Shown here: piece by piece, positions 12,035 to 22,900 of the stretch
Layout of the letters: every line of letters begins with the position of its first letter
Numbering within the stretch: the stretch's first letter is position 1
Origin: Heterodera schachtii
Taxonomy: Eukaryota > Nematoda > Chromadorea > Rhabditida > Heteroderidae
NCBI GenBank assembly: GCA_023374025.1
Contig: SIJG01000010.1
Location: 770,517 to 834,516, forward strand
DNA length: 64,000 nt
Direction: 5' to 3'
Notes under the pieces: model-generated
Seen by the model: the letters and a program-made list of their open reading frames with translations, nothing else
Database searches by the model: none
What the model was told of the DNA's origin: nothing
Program-made: the position numbers and the translations under genes

Positions 12035-12337
12035 GAATTGCTAATTCCGAGTTGGAATAGCAATTGCCAAATCGTCTGAGAATAAAGCTAATTCCCAGTG
12101 GAATAGCTGCACACCCAGGAGGTGGCATTCTCAATTACTGGTGTTAATCCGAGTTGGATAACAGCCAGACATCAATCGCCAAATTTCAACATTCAATTGT
12201 TAATCCGGGACGGATAACAATTGCATATCGCTGTTAATTCGAGTTGAATAACAGTGACCGTCCATCATCAATTTCATTGTTAATCCGGTTCGGATAACAA
12301 TTGACAGTCACTGTTAATCCCAGTTGGATAACAGTTG
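12035..12337 (+). repeat. array of seven stem-loops in the retroelement leader
   Basis: Seven successive imperfect palindromes have the general form GTTAATCC-N5-GGATAAC, at about 12,035, 12,087, 12,138, 12,193, 12,227, 12,274 and 12,308. Each can fold into a hairpin with an AGTTG-like loop. They fill the leader between the primer site and the gag start. Confidence 0.75.
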
Positions 12338-12392
12338 ACACTTCATCATCTTTAATTTGATCCTAGTTTGGACAAATTAACAAAGCGCAACA

Positions 12393-15131
12393 ATGGCAGC
12401 GGTTGTAAAGGCTGGCAAAGGACCAGGACCTTACACATCTGAAACGTCATGGACAATTTGGGAAGAACGATTTGAGTTTTTCATCAAACTCCGGGGCATC
12501 ACTGATGCGGAGACGAAGAAATTGCTCTTCTTTTCGGAGATTGGGCCAATCTACGAAGAGCTTCGCCAAATGGCGTTGCCAGATGACGTCCGCGATATGC
12601 CAATTGTGGAGATCAAAGCGCTGATGGAGGAACGATTTGGCGAGACGAAGACGATTGCGGCAAAAAAGTTTGAGCTGTTTTCAGCCAAACAGACGTCAGG
12701 ACTGTCCATTCGGGATTACTCAATCCAACTTCGGACCTTAATTGCCAAAGCGGAATGGCACAAGGATTCGGTGGACATGTGCCTGAGCGCACTCTTCATC
12801 AACGGCCTTAAAAATGATTCAATTCGGGCTGAGTTGATAAAGAAGGGCGTCAAAGAGATGAAGTTCAAAGATGCCGTTGAAACGGCGGTACTTCTCGAGC
12901 AATCCGAATTGGATGCAGAGCAAATCGGTGGGCATAAGAAAGCGGAAGTGGCGAAAGTCTTCGCTCCAAAGAGAAAAAGAAAGAGTGGTGCACCGACGCA
13001 GCAAATGCAATGCCATCGATGCGGGAGAAATGGCCACCGCAACAACGAGTGCCCGAACAAGGACTCAAAATGCCGAAAGTGTGGCAATGTTGGACACTGG
13101 GCTGCGATGTGCAAGACAAAGCAGGGCTCCAATTGGCCAAAGAGGCAAGGGAAGCCGGTACACCAGGTCAACACAGAATGCCAAAAGGCATACGACATTG
13201 GAACATTGGCCAAGTCTGAAGAAATTAAATCGATTTCTGTGCCGCCAGCAATGATACAACTTCAGCTGAGTAAAAAGGCGACAGATTTTGAATTGGACTG
13301 TGGCGCAGATGTCACACTCATCACCAAGAATGATTGGATGTCCATCGGAAGGCCGAAACTTGGACAAACTTCAGGATTGATGGCATATGGAAAAAAGCCC
13401 ATCAAAGTCCTCGGATCATTCAAAACTGATGTGGAGTACAACGGCAAAAAAGTGAATGCCGAGATTTATGTTGTCGACGGCGAAGGAAAAAATTTGTGTG
13501 GGAGAGATTTGATCGGTGAATTACAAATCGATCTCAACAAAGCGTTCGGAATCCGGTCGATAAACGAGGTCAAAAGCCAGGCAGTGAGCCGAGAGCTGGG
13601 AGCGGTGCTTCTCAAATACGGCGAGGTCTTCAATGACGGACTCGGCCGATGCACAAGGCAAATTTCGCTGAAATTTAAGCCGGAAGTGCAATCGAAGAAG
13701 TGCAAGCCGCGTCCCGTGCCTTTTGCATTGAGACCCGAAGTGGAGAAGGTCATCGACAAGTGGGTCAAAGATGAAGTGTTGGAGCAGGTGACAACTTCCG
13801 ATTGGGCAACACCGCTGGTGATTGTACCCAAACCCGGGAACAAAATTCGCTTATGTTGCGACTACAAAGTCACGGTCAACCAATGGCTCGACATCCATCA
13901 ATACCCATTGCCGCGCCCGGAGGAATTGTTCAGCGTGTTGAACGGAGGCGACAAGTTTTCAAAGCTAGATTTGAAGGAGGCGTATCTTCAACTAATGTTG
14001 GGTGATAAAGCCAAGGAATGCTTGACCATTTGCACGCATAAAGGCCTCTACCAATTTACGCGTATGCCTTATGGTGTTGCGTCAGCGCCAGCAATTTTCC
14101 AACAAGTGATGGAAGACGTCCTTCGTGGAATCGACGGAGTCGCCGTCTACTTGGACGATATTGTGGTGACAGCCCCCAACGACGAGGAACATTTGAAACG
14201 GCTGGAAATGACTCTCCAACGCATCCAAAAATTTGGATTGCGTGTCAAAAAGGAAAAATGTTCCTTTATGCAAAACCAAATTGCTTATTTGGGGCACATT
14301 ATCGACAAAGAAGGGATTCGAACGTCGCCGGAAAAAGTTGAAGCCATTCAGAAAATGCCAGCCCCCCAAAATTTGAAGGAGTTGCAGTCCTTTCTGGGAA
14401 TGGTTGGGTATTATGGCAAATTCATTCCGTCAATGGCAACAATTTCTGAGCCATTGAACGAGTTACGCCGATCAGAGACCAAATGGCATTGGGGACAACA
14501 ACAGCAAAAAGCATTCGAGCAGATCAAAATGATGCTGTCGTCGAACGAACTGTTGGCGCATTTTGATCCCAACAAGCCGCTTTATTTGGCAACGGACGCA
14601 TCTGACTATGGAGTTGGAGCGATCCTTTTCCACAAAGATGGAAACACAGGAAAATTTGGCGTGATAGCCTACGCATCAAGAACTTTGAGCCCAGCCAAAA
14701 GAAATTATGCGCAGATCGAAAAAGAAGGACGCGCAGTAATCTTCGGCGTGGAGAAATTCAACCAGTACTTGTACGGTCGAAAATTCATTCTACAGACTGG
14801 TCACGAGCCTTTAAAAAGGATTTTTGGACCAAAAGGCGAGTTGCCCGTGGTTGCGGCACGAAGACTTCATCGCTGGAGTTTGAAGCTCATGAATTATGAC
14901 TTCGAAATCGAATACTGTTCGACAGAAAACTTCGGTTACGCCGATGGGTTGTCGCGATTGCCAAGTCCAGAAATTGATCAGATCTGTAAGGAAAGCCGAG
15001 AGCTGAATGAAATCCAGCAGGAGAGCCAAAATGCTTTGCCGATCACTGTGAAGGACATTGCGAAAGAAATTGGCAATGATCTGGTGTTCGCAAAAGTCAA
15101 AGGTTTTTGTTCTCAATGGATGGCCTGCTAA
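12393..15131 (+). CDS. Gag-Pol polyprotein of a Ty3/Gypsy-type element (gag, protease, RT, RNase H)
   Basis: The frame of 912 codons starts at the first ATG after the leader. Gag occupies roughly residues 1-205. Two CCHC zinc knuckles follow (about residues 208-241; CHRCGRNGHRNNEC and CRKCGNVGHWAAMC). An aspartic protease-like segment (about 300-380) has DCGAD where families usually have D-S/T-G. Reverse transcriptase (about 440-650) shows the YLDD active site. RNase H (about 730-850) begins with the TDASDYGVG box, but the usual TDH-PL box reads TGHEPL. The frame ends at a stop just before integrase, and the continuation lies in another frame. The order protease-RT-RNase H-integrase identifies Ty3/Gypsy. 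The altered residues suggest a decaying or divergent copy. Confidence 0.93.
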   Translation: MAAVVKAGKGPGPYTSETSWTIWEERFEFFIKLRGITDAETKKLLFFSEIGPIYEELRQMALPDDVRDMPIVEIKALMEERFGETKTIAAKKFELFSAKQTSGLSIRDYSIQLRTLIAKAEWHKDSVDMCLSALFINGLKNDSIRAELIKKGVKEMKFKDAVETAVLLEQSELDAEQIGGHKKAEVAKVFAPKRKRKSGAPTQQMQCHRCGRNGHRNNECPNKDSKCRKCGNVGHWAAMCKTKQGSNWPKRQGKPVHQVNTECQKAYDIGTLAKSEEIKSISVPPAMIQLQLSKKATDFELDCGADVTLITKNDWMSIGRPKLGQTSGLMAYGKKPIKVLGSFKTDVEYNGKKVNAEIYVVDGEGKNLCGRDLIGELQIDLNKAFGIRSINEVKSQAVSRELGAVLLKYGEVFNDGLGRCTRQISLKFKPEVQSKKCKPRPVPFALRPEVEKVIDKWVKDEVLEQVTTSDWATPLVIVPKPGNKIRLCCDYKVTVNQWLDIHQYPLPRPEELFSVLNGGDKFSKLDLKEAYLQLMLGDKAKECLTICTHKGLYQFTRMPYGVASAPAIFQQVMEDVLRGIDGVAVYLDDIVVTAPNDEEHLKRLEMTLQRIQKFGLRVKKEKCSFMQNQIAYLGHIIDKEGIRTSPEKVEAIQKMPAPQNLKELQSFLGMVGYYGKFIPSMATISEPLNELRRSETKWHWGQQQQKAFEQIKMMLSSNELLAHFDPNKPLYLATDASDYGVGAILFHKDGNTGKFGVIAYASRTLSPAKRNYAQIEKEGRAVIFGVEKFNQYLYGRKFILQTGHEPLKRIFGPKGELPVVAARRLHRWSLKLMNYDFEIEYCSTENFGYADGLSRLPSPEIDQICKESRELNEIQQESQNALPITVKDIAKEIGNDLVFAKVKGFCSQWMAC

Positions 15132-15897
15132 GATGGAAGACGAAAAAATTCGCCCATTTTTTCTGGTAAAAAACGAATTGGAGCTGAATAATGGATGCCT
15201 AATGTTGGGATGCCGGACAGTGATTCCGAGCAAATTCCGTGAGAATCTTTTGAAATTGATCCACGAGACGCATCCCGGAATCGTCCGAATGAAGGCATTG
15301 GCCAGGCAAAAAGTTTGGTGGCCGGGCATTGACAAAGACATAGAAAGCATGAAAAAAAAGTGCAAAATTTGTCAGACAAATGCGCCGGAGATGAGGAAGG
15401 TCCCTCTCCACCCATGGGAAGTGCCAGAAAAGCCATGGCAGCGACTTCACATTGACTTCTGCGGCCCATTTTTCGGAAAAATGTGGCTGATCACAGTTGA
15501 TGCCAAGACAAAATGGCCAGAAATTTCAATGATGAAAAGCACGACGACCGAGGCAACGATTGAGGCGCTTCGAAAATTGATTTGGACCCACGGTTTGCCA
15601 GAACAAATTGTGTCTGACAACGGGCCGCAATTCGCGTCAAAGGAGTTTGAAGAATTCTGCTCCAAACGCGGAATTGAACGAACGCTGACGGCACCATACC
15701 ACCCGCAGAGCAACGGGGAAGCCGAGCGATTTGTCCAAACATTCAAAAAAGGAATGTTGTTGGTTAAGAAAGACACCAACTGGGACAACGAATTGGCGAT
15801 GAACCAATTCTTACTCAAATACCGAGTAACGCCTCATTCTGCAACAGGACGTTCTCCTGCAGAAATGATGTTCGGCAGAAAGTTGCGAGAATTTTGA
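15058..15897 (+). CDS. integrase region of the same Gypsy-type element
   Basis: This open frame overlaps the end of the preceding one in a different phase, so one frame change lies around 15,090-15,120. Integrase features are in order: a zinc-binding HHCC module (HPGIVRMKAL, then CKICQ), then the catalytic triad with D in LHIDFCGP, D in VSDNGPQF and E in SNGEAERF. The frame stops at 15,895-15,897 within a T-run. The rest of the protein continues in another phase. The same stop is present in the truncated copy (11,316-11,318), so it is inherited rather than a local read error. Confidence 0.9.
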   Translation: MRKKLAMIWCSQKSKVFVLNGWPAKMEDEKIRPFFLVKNELELNNGCLMLGCRTVIPSKFRENLLKLIHETHPGIVRMKALARQKVWWPGIDKDIESMKKKCKICQTNAPEMRKVPLHPWEVPEKPWQRLHIDFCGPFFGKMWLITVDAKTKWPEISMMKSTTTEATIEALRKLIWTHGLPEQIVSDNGPQFASKEFEEFCSKRGIERTLTAPYHPQSNGEAERFVQTFKKGMLLVKKDTNWDNELAMNQFLLKYRVTPHSATGRSPAEMMFGRKLREF

Positions 15898-15973
15898 TCG
15901 GCGGACGTGGAAACGCTCATTTAAATCTGGACAAAGAGTTTTTGCCAGAAATTACAGAGACGGTTCGAAGTGG

Positions 15974-16276
15974 ATGGCAGGCCAAATCATGAGCCAAATA
16001 AGTCCATCACTGTTTCTTGTCCGAACAGCCCATGGGGTTTGGAAGCGGCATTTAGACCAGCTGAAATCGGATGAGACGAAGCCCGATCTGGAGTGCAACA
16101 CCGAGGCGGACTCAACATCGTCCAATGGTGATCAGACGGAGGATGAAAAGGACGGAGGACAACCGACGGACGTGGACGAAGAAGAGCCGAACGATCCGCC
16201 AAATTTGCACGATCCGCCATTGAGAAGATCGGTGCGCGAACGAAGGCCACGACAGATCTTCGACCCCAGCGCGTGA
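15974..16276 (+). CDS. C-terminal tail of the Pol polyprotein
   Basis: The open frame of 100 codons begins in sequence that reads as the integrase C-terminal domain (AGQIMSQIS then WKRHLDQLK), followed by an acidic, proline-rich tail and a basic SVRERRPRQI end. It is separated from the integrase frame only by the T-run frame change near 15,894. It is duplicated at 11,395-11,697 with one residue difference. It is unlikely to be an independent gene. Confidence 0.75.
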   Translation: MAGQIMSQISPSLFLVRTAHGVWKRHLDQLKSDETKPDLECNTEADSTSSNGDQTEDEKDGGQPTDVDEEEPNDPPNLHDPPLRRSVRERRPRQIFDPSA

Positions 16277-16291
16277 TCGCTGACTTCAGCT

Positions 16292-16304
16292 GGTGGGGAG
16301 GAGA
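16292..16304 (+). promoter_or_regulatory. polypurine tract
   Basis: GGTGGGGAGGAGA lies immediately before the 3' LTR, the position of the plus-strand primer in LTR elements. The same tract precedes the 5' LTR at 11,713-11,725. Confidence 0.75.
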
Positions 16305-16532
16305 TGTTGTGTTCGTTAATTATTTGAATTAACGCCAAAAGATGCTCGTTTATCGATCATCATTTTGACCCTTCGTGTTGTCCATTTAAACCCCCCTTTT
16401 CCCCCATTCCGTGCATTCTCCCTCATTCATTTGTTGTTTCCATTTAATTTTGACCCGCTCCCTCCCTTCGCTATTTATTATATTTATTTGTGTGGAATAA
16501 ATCAATATTATTCCTGTTGAACGGACACAACA
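16305..16532 (+). repeat. 3' LTR (228 bp)
   Basis: The LTR has TGTTGTGTTC...GACACAACA termini and is 6 bp shorter than the 5' LTR. After it, host sequence CTGACCTTTAAA resumes, which matches (inverted) the unoccupied sequence near 29,070-29,085. A clean target duplication cannot be shown because the left end is truncated. Confidence 0.9.
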
Positions 16533-16569
16533 CTGACCTTTAAAAGAAAATTTCATTTAAAATAATTAT

Positions 16570-17308
16570 TAGGGTTGTAAATTATATGGATTAAGAATAT
16601 TTTTTCTGCGCATATGCTATGAAGAAAGGGGCTCAAAAATAGCATTTCTGCGTTAAAATTTTTTGATGCGGTGAATGTTTTGTGTCCATATAAATCCATA
16701 TTTTGGGGGTTTTCGGGAATAAATCCATATTGCGACATTTTTGCCTTTTTAGTCCATATTTCGGCTATTTTTGGCAAATTTTCACAAGAAAAATGCAAAA
16801 AAAATCGAAAAATACACCGCTAAAGATAGACTTTTTGGAAATTTTTAAAAATTGCACCCCTAAAAATAAGAAAAATTTGAGTTTTCGTTTGCAAAAGGAA
16901 TAATTAAGCAATAATGCATATTTTCCCTATTGAGAGGTGTGATTTTATTTCATTGATATTTACTGTTTATTTAAATTGACATTTGTTTTGTGATTTGACA
17001 TTTATTTTGTGATTTTTGACTACCATTTATATTTTATTTTCGTTTCATTTATTTTGTTTTACGCCACTGTTAGAGTGCATAGCACCTTGTGGTTTGTTCG
17101 ATAAATAAATAAATAAATAAATCCATTTTTTGATTGTTTATTGCATTTTTAGCAAATATGAATATATAAAACCTTTTTAGGAATTTTTGAGGGTTTAAAT
17201 ATAGTTATTTTGGTAGTTTTTAGTCCATATTTTGATCCATATTTGGCCGTTTTTGAGCTTTTTAATCCATATTTCGTGCTTTTTTAGTCCATATAATTTA
17301 CAACCCTA
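16570..17308. mobile_element. 739-bp hAT-like non-autonomous element
   Basis: The termini TAGGGTTGTAAATTATATGGA and TCCATATAATTTACAACCCTA are inverted repeats. The exact 8-bp target duplication is ATAATTAT (16562-16569, 17309-17316). The interior is AT-rich with repeated CCATATTT motifs and no transposase. Confidence 0.9.
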
Positions 17309-17654
17309 ATAATTATGTACAAATATGGGGGACCATTATAAAATATTTTGTACCAAGTTCAAATTTGTGCCATTTGCAAATAATTTTTCGGGGCTAATGA
17401 ATATTTATTTTATTCATAAATATATTCGAATAAATAAATAAAAATGTAATTGAATATACCTTTTTAAATACACGCTTATAAATTCGATAAATTGAAATTG
17501 AAAATATAATAATAATAAAATAAATGCGTAAAATTAGATAAACATATTTTAATTGACTGAAGTAGCCGGATGTGTTTGCCAAAACTTATTTATTACCCAA
17601 TTAGTCAAATACTTATTATTTATTATTTTCTTAGCCCGCCCCCGGAAAATTGAA

Positions 17655-17780
17655 ACGGATGGCAATTAGCAAATTGTTCGGGCAATTATGTGCCAACGGC
17701 GATGAATTAACGGATTATCACTAACTAATTGAATAAATTAATGCAGTAATTATGCTCATTAATTGTTTTCTATTTAATCT
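17655..17780 (+). pseudogene. relic of the PTR gene 3' end beside remnant D
   Basis: The stretch carries the last codons of the PTR gene (GTGCCAACGGCGATGA with its stop) and its 3' flank ATTAACGGATTATCACTAA, as found on the minus strand at 42,050-42,170. Upstream the similarity ends within the last exon. It shows that the duplicated block once included the neighbouring convergent gene. Confidence 0.75.
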
Positions 17781-18037
17781 TTTGATTTTTCCAAGATATT
17801 AGAGTATTCATAGATATTTCGAAGATATCAAAAATTAAAAAATTGGTTGTTTTTGAGCAATGTTATATCAAAAAATATTTTCATTTGATGGTTTTTTGAG
17901 TAACACCAGCATAAAAATAATAAATAAATATGCCAAAGAAATTTTTTAATTGATAGAATAAAAATAAATAAAATATTTAAATTTCAAAGAAAATTAAAGA
18001 AAAAGATTAATTGGAAAGAGAGAAAAAATATCATAAT

Positions 18038-18323
18038 TAGGGATAGGGATTTTTATGTGCTAAAAACTCAAAAAATGCCAAAATATGTGCAAAACATGTT
18101 TGCTATGTTTAAAATTGGAAAATAAACTATGTGTGTTTATGATAAAAATTCAAGAAATATCTATAATCTTTATTGTTTTCGCAAGAAAAATTGCAAATTA
18201 AATTTACATTTTGAGGTGTTCGATGATAAAAATTGGTCATTTTTTCTTTGAAAGTTCCAACCGAGAACTTCGAAATCCAAATGACTCATTTGTAAAAAAA
18301 AAAACGGAAAAATGCCATCCCTA
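18038..18323. mobile_element. 286-bp hAT-like MITE downstream of remnant D
   Basis: The termini are TAGGGAT...ATCCCTA, with exact target duplication ATCATAAT on both sides. Relatives occupy the equivalent place downstream of copies C (27526-27830) and B (41307-41559), whereas copy A is empty. Confidence 0.9.
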
Positions 18324-18776
18324 ATCATAATGCTCTCGACTTGTTGAATTTGTCGCATTACATTCACAAAAGCATGTGAACATATGGCGAAATAGGCACA
18401 AAAATAGGAATTTAGGCATTAAGCACAAAAAGTCCAAAAAGGCAAATTTAGGCATTATAAAAGTCAGTGTAGACACCCCAATCCAAGCCGAAAATGCGTT
18501 TTTAGTGCTTATCTGTGCGTATTAAGTGCGCAAAAATTTTAGGCATTTGCCTAAAAAAGAAGCCCTAATGATCAATCATAATATTGAAAAGTTTTCCTGA
18601 TCATACACTGATCACGAATGATCACTCAATTTTGCTTACTCTGCTGCACCAAATTGGACAAGCTCTTCCTTGATCTTTTCCGCTACAAATTGATAATCCT
18701 CTTTACTCTCATTGATAGGCAAATTGCCAATTGCTGATTTTGCATAAAAGCGTGAAATTGTTGGCCAAGTGATTTC

Positions 18777-19581
18777 CTGAGTTAATTCGATGCCATCAAA
18801 AACCATCAAAATGGGTGGGTGTTATTCAAAAAAGCCAATAAAGTAAAAAATGGTTGACAGAAATTATTGTATAATTTCACCAAAAAGCAACCCCAATTTT
18901 ATAATTTTTGATACCATTCGATAGTCCTAACTGTCCTCCATTAGCCGGCAAATTGAAGGGATATCTGGGATTAAAAATTAAAAAATTGCTTCCTCCAGTT
19001 CACCATTTATGGGTGGACAAAACTACTTTTCAAAGGTGAATTGGACAATTAAAATTAGGCATCAAATTTTAATTTTAATCCAAATATCCGCTTCAATTTT
19101 CGGGGGGGGGGAGATAAATAATAAGTATTTGGGTAATAATTAAGTGTTGGCAAACACTTCCGGCTACTTCAGTCAAAATTAAAAACATGTTTATCTAAAT
19201 TTTGCGCAATTATTATTATTATTATTATTTTATATATGTTTTCAATCAATTTATCGATTTATATTGCATATATTTATTTATGAGATTGTAGAATAAAATA
19301 TTCAATTACTTTTTTTTATTTATTTTATTTTAATATATTTATGAGCAAGATATTCATTACCGCCAATTAAGCAAAATTTTCAGTGAAAATTTGGCACATT
19401 CTTTCAAATGGCAAAAATTATGAACTTGGTACAAAATTTAATAATGCTCCCCCATATTTGTACATAATTATTTTAAATTAAATTTTCTTTAAAGGTCAGC
19501 TTTTTGATTTTGGTTCTCTCATGGCCAAATGCATTGTCAATCGGTTGTGTTTATTTAGCTTTCTTTTTTAATCATAATGAT
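18777..19581. other. intergenic repeats between D and C
   Basis: No gene is seen. The first part (to about 18,955) is the inverted copy of intron 8 of C. A direct copy of the AAACACTTCCGGCTACTTCAG segment and its flank (about 19,140-19,500) matches 28,590-28,830. Confidence 0.6.
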
Positions 19582-19939
19582 TAGGGTGTCCAAAAAACTG
19601 AACAAATTCCGAAAAAGTCATATTTTAGCAAAAATTTTATCGAAAACATTGATTAAATTTAAATTTTTTTACAAATTGGTAAAAAATTTATGTCAAAATA
19701 AGAAATTATGTAAAAATAAGCAAAAAAGCGAAAATTCCGATTTTCAGGTTGATTTTTGCTAAAAATTAATAATTTTGGCTTTACAATGTTTTTTCTTCTA
19801 AAATGATATTTTACTACCATATTTTTCCATTTTCAAGTTTTATGGAGTTATACCCTCAATTTGGAAAAATTGCGATTTTTGGTCTATATTTTATGGCCAT
19901 ATTTCGCGATTTTATATATCCATATTTTTGGACACCCTA
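19582..19939. mobile_element. 358-bp hAT-like MITE upstream of copy C
   Basis: The termini are TAGGGTGTCCAAAAA and TTTTTGGACACCCTA. The flanking octamers ATAATGAT and ATAATGAG match at seven of eight bases. It ends only 31 bp before copy C exon 1. Confidence 0.8.
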
Positions 19940-19970
19940 ATAATGAGCTAATGACAAAATGACTTTCTAG

Positions 19971-22900
19971 AAACAACAGATGCTGTGAAGGAATTGGCAA
20001 CTCAATTTTCATCGCTAACATCCTCAACATGGGACATTGTTAATCAGTTGAGATTTGTCAGTGAAAATGCCATGGAATTCGTCCGTGCCGCAGGCGCAGT
20101 GGGCGCTATCATTGGGACAGCAGTTGATAACGAATTTGGAGTAAAAAATTGTTTGATTGAAAATTTATTTACCGTATTCCTAATTTTCAGCTCCCCCCCT
20201 ACCCTCCGGTAGAAACCCCTTAATAAATAACAATAGAGCCTCCCCCCCCCCCTCTTAGAGAGCCGCCCCCTCCAAAAATTTGCCCCAATAATTTTTCTCT
20301 TTAAAAATTGTATTTTTTATAAAATTATTTGATTTGATTAAAACAATTGTTGTTCCCTGTTAATGAATTTTGAGAAATCCTGAAAACAGGACTTAAAACC
20401 CTCAAATCCGGTCTGGGTCCACAGTTCGCAAATTCTGATCCTGAATATTTTTCAAAATTCCGGTCTCTACAATATATCCACCGGAGTTACAAGAGAAGAA
20501 ATAAATACTGTACTTAATTAATTTATTTACAATTTGCATTATATTCATATATTTAAATTTAAGCCAGAATCCGATGAGCAAAAAACCATCAAAGAATTGA
20601 ATGAATTTATAAAAACAAAGTTTGAAGCACTCGAAAGACATAGACAGCAGGAATCCCACTCAATCAAACATAATTTTATTGGAATGGACTATCAAAACGT
20701 ATTGAAAATTTAAAATAATATATTTAATTTTATTTATCAATTGTTCGACCCTCGGAATTCCGATTTCCCAAAATTTTTGGGGCCTCGGAATGCCGCCATT
20801 CCTGGTGTGTATTCTTTGTTTTTTCAGACGGTTGTAAGACCATTAGATATTATCGAAGATGTTTACAAAGGTATAACGGATCCATTAGAAGAGATGCGTT
20901 CCCACTATAAAGAAGAATTCATTGCCAAATGTCAAGGAATTAACACAGCACCACATGATGTTCTGATTGTGAGTACAAAATTCTTAACAATGAATTTTCA
21001 AACCTGAAATATAAAATTTGGTTGTTTTTGAACAAGGTAAAATGCCATTTTTTGCCTAAAAATTGTTAAAATGGCGGATTTTACGAAATGACTCCTAGCA
21101 CAATTTCAAAATCCTAAAATTGTTTGATTTAATAATATTTTATCTAGAAAATTCAATTTAATACTTCTGATCAGAACATGATATGGTGATGTAGTACGTA
21201 CCAATTTGGCCTCGGCATTCGTCAATGAAGCTTCCTTTATCTCGGGAACGCGCCGATCTTTTAGCGGATCCGTAATATCTTTGTAATGAGCTTCGGTCGT
21301 ATCTAATGGGCTTGTTTCCGTCTGAAATCCTCTTTTTTTTTGAAATGCTTGTGTTATTCTTTGTTTTTCAGAAGGTAACATTACCATTAAAGATGATCGA
21401 ACCTGATTACAAAGGTATTACGGATCCACGAGAAAAGGTACGATCCCGAGACAAAGAAGAATTCATTGACAGATGTCAAGGCAAACGTGGTGGTACTATA
21501 TCACCATATGATGTTCTGATTGTGAGTACAAAATTCTTAACATTGCATTTTTTGAACATGAAAGATTATCAAATCGAACAATGTTAGGTATTTTAAAATT
21601 GTGCTAGATTTCGTTTCGTAAAATCCGCCATTTTAGCAAAATTTTTGGCAAAAAAATGGCAATTCTTTACCCAATTAGTGAAATTTTACATTCTTGTTAT
21701 CGTTTGGTAGTCTAGAAGAGTTTGCTTAATTAGCCTAAAATTTCGTCAAATTCAAAATTTGGTATGAAAATTTAAACCATTTTTTACCATTCTTATATGA
21801 AATTAGATCCCTGACACATGATAGGGTGATGTAGTACCAATTTGGCGACCTCGGCATCCGGCAATGAAGCTTTCTTTATCTCGGGAACGCGCCGATCTAA
21901 AATAGTGATTCTTAGTGATGAATAGTGGCGTTAAAACGAAGAATTTCTGATCTAAAAATGTGTTTTTCGTGCATTTCTCGTCAAAATAAATGCCGTAGAA
22001 AAAATAGGTTAAAAAAAACTAAAATCCCAGCCCTAGTAATCATGAATAAAATTGTTTGCTTAGGCTTTTAACTCATTTACATAGAAAAAACAGCAATTTT
22101 TAATAAATTTCAGCCCCTATTTTCTCTTATTTTATATTTTTAGAATTTATTTTTTCCAAAAAGAATTTTTTAGTGCATATTTTTGCGGTTTTTAAAGCCT
22201 AAAAATTGGAGATCTACTTGCGATTTCTCCTTCTTTTTTTTTGAAATGCTTGTGTTATTCAATTGTTTTTCAGACGGTAATATACCCACTAGATATGGTC
22301 GAACCTCATTACAAAGCTATTACGGATCCACTAAAAAACCGTTCTCAATTTAAAGAAAGCTTTATTGACGGATGCCGAGGCAATAGTGGTACAGCACCAC
22401 CATATCATGTTCTGATTGTGAGCAGCATTAAATTCTTAACATTGAATTTTCTAATATGACGGCAAAAAATGGCACTAACTATGTTCAAAAGCAACCAAAT
22501 TTTACATTTTAGAGGCATAGTTCGACAATTCTAAATGTATTCTAATTAGCCTAAAGCTATGGTAAAAATGGTCATATTTTCATACAATTTTCAAAATTTT
22601 TAGGCTAATAAAGAAAACACTTCTGGACTATCAGACGATACCAAGAATGTGTAAAATTTTTCATTAATAATCTGGGTAAAAAGTTATGCCATTTTTTTTG
22701 CCCAAAAATGTGCTAAAATGGCGGATTTGAACGAATTTAAAAGTGATAAACAGGGCTGCAAAAAATATGCAAAAGCATATTTTTTTTTCCTGGCTTCTCC
22801 ATGCTCTAAATAGTAGGAAAAACACTTTCTTTTTTGTTTTTGCTTGTAAAAATCGGGACTTTTATTTGCATATTTTGGGTTTTTCTGCATTTTTATGCAT

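Larger units (their letters stand above)
17330..18776 (-). pseudogene. remnant D of the gene family
   Basis: Exon 9 (18640-18776) is intact and almost identical to copy C exon 9, with about 150 bp of upstream intron also matching (18,600-18,955 against 24,805-25,130, inverted). Exons 10, 11 and most of 12 are missing. Only the tail of exon 12 with its stop (around 18,362-18,388) remains, next to a repeat at 18,387-18,585. The 3' flank (17,330-18,040) matches the 3' flank of copy C (27,840-28,830) in inverted orientation. Confidence 0.75.

Noticed and set aside
12035..12337. CRISPR-like repeat array
   Set aside because: The units are palindromic with short variable loops inside a eukaryotic retroelement leader. 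They are not direct repeats with unique spacers.
11408..15818. Minus-strand open frames of 80-180 codons across the retroelement
   Set aside because: They are shadows of the Gag-Pol frames on the opposite strand, with no domain of their own.
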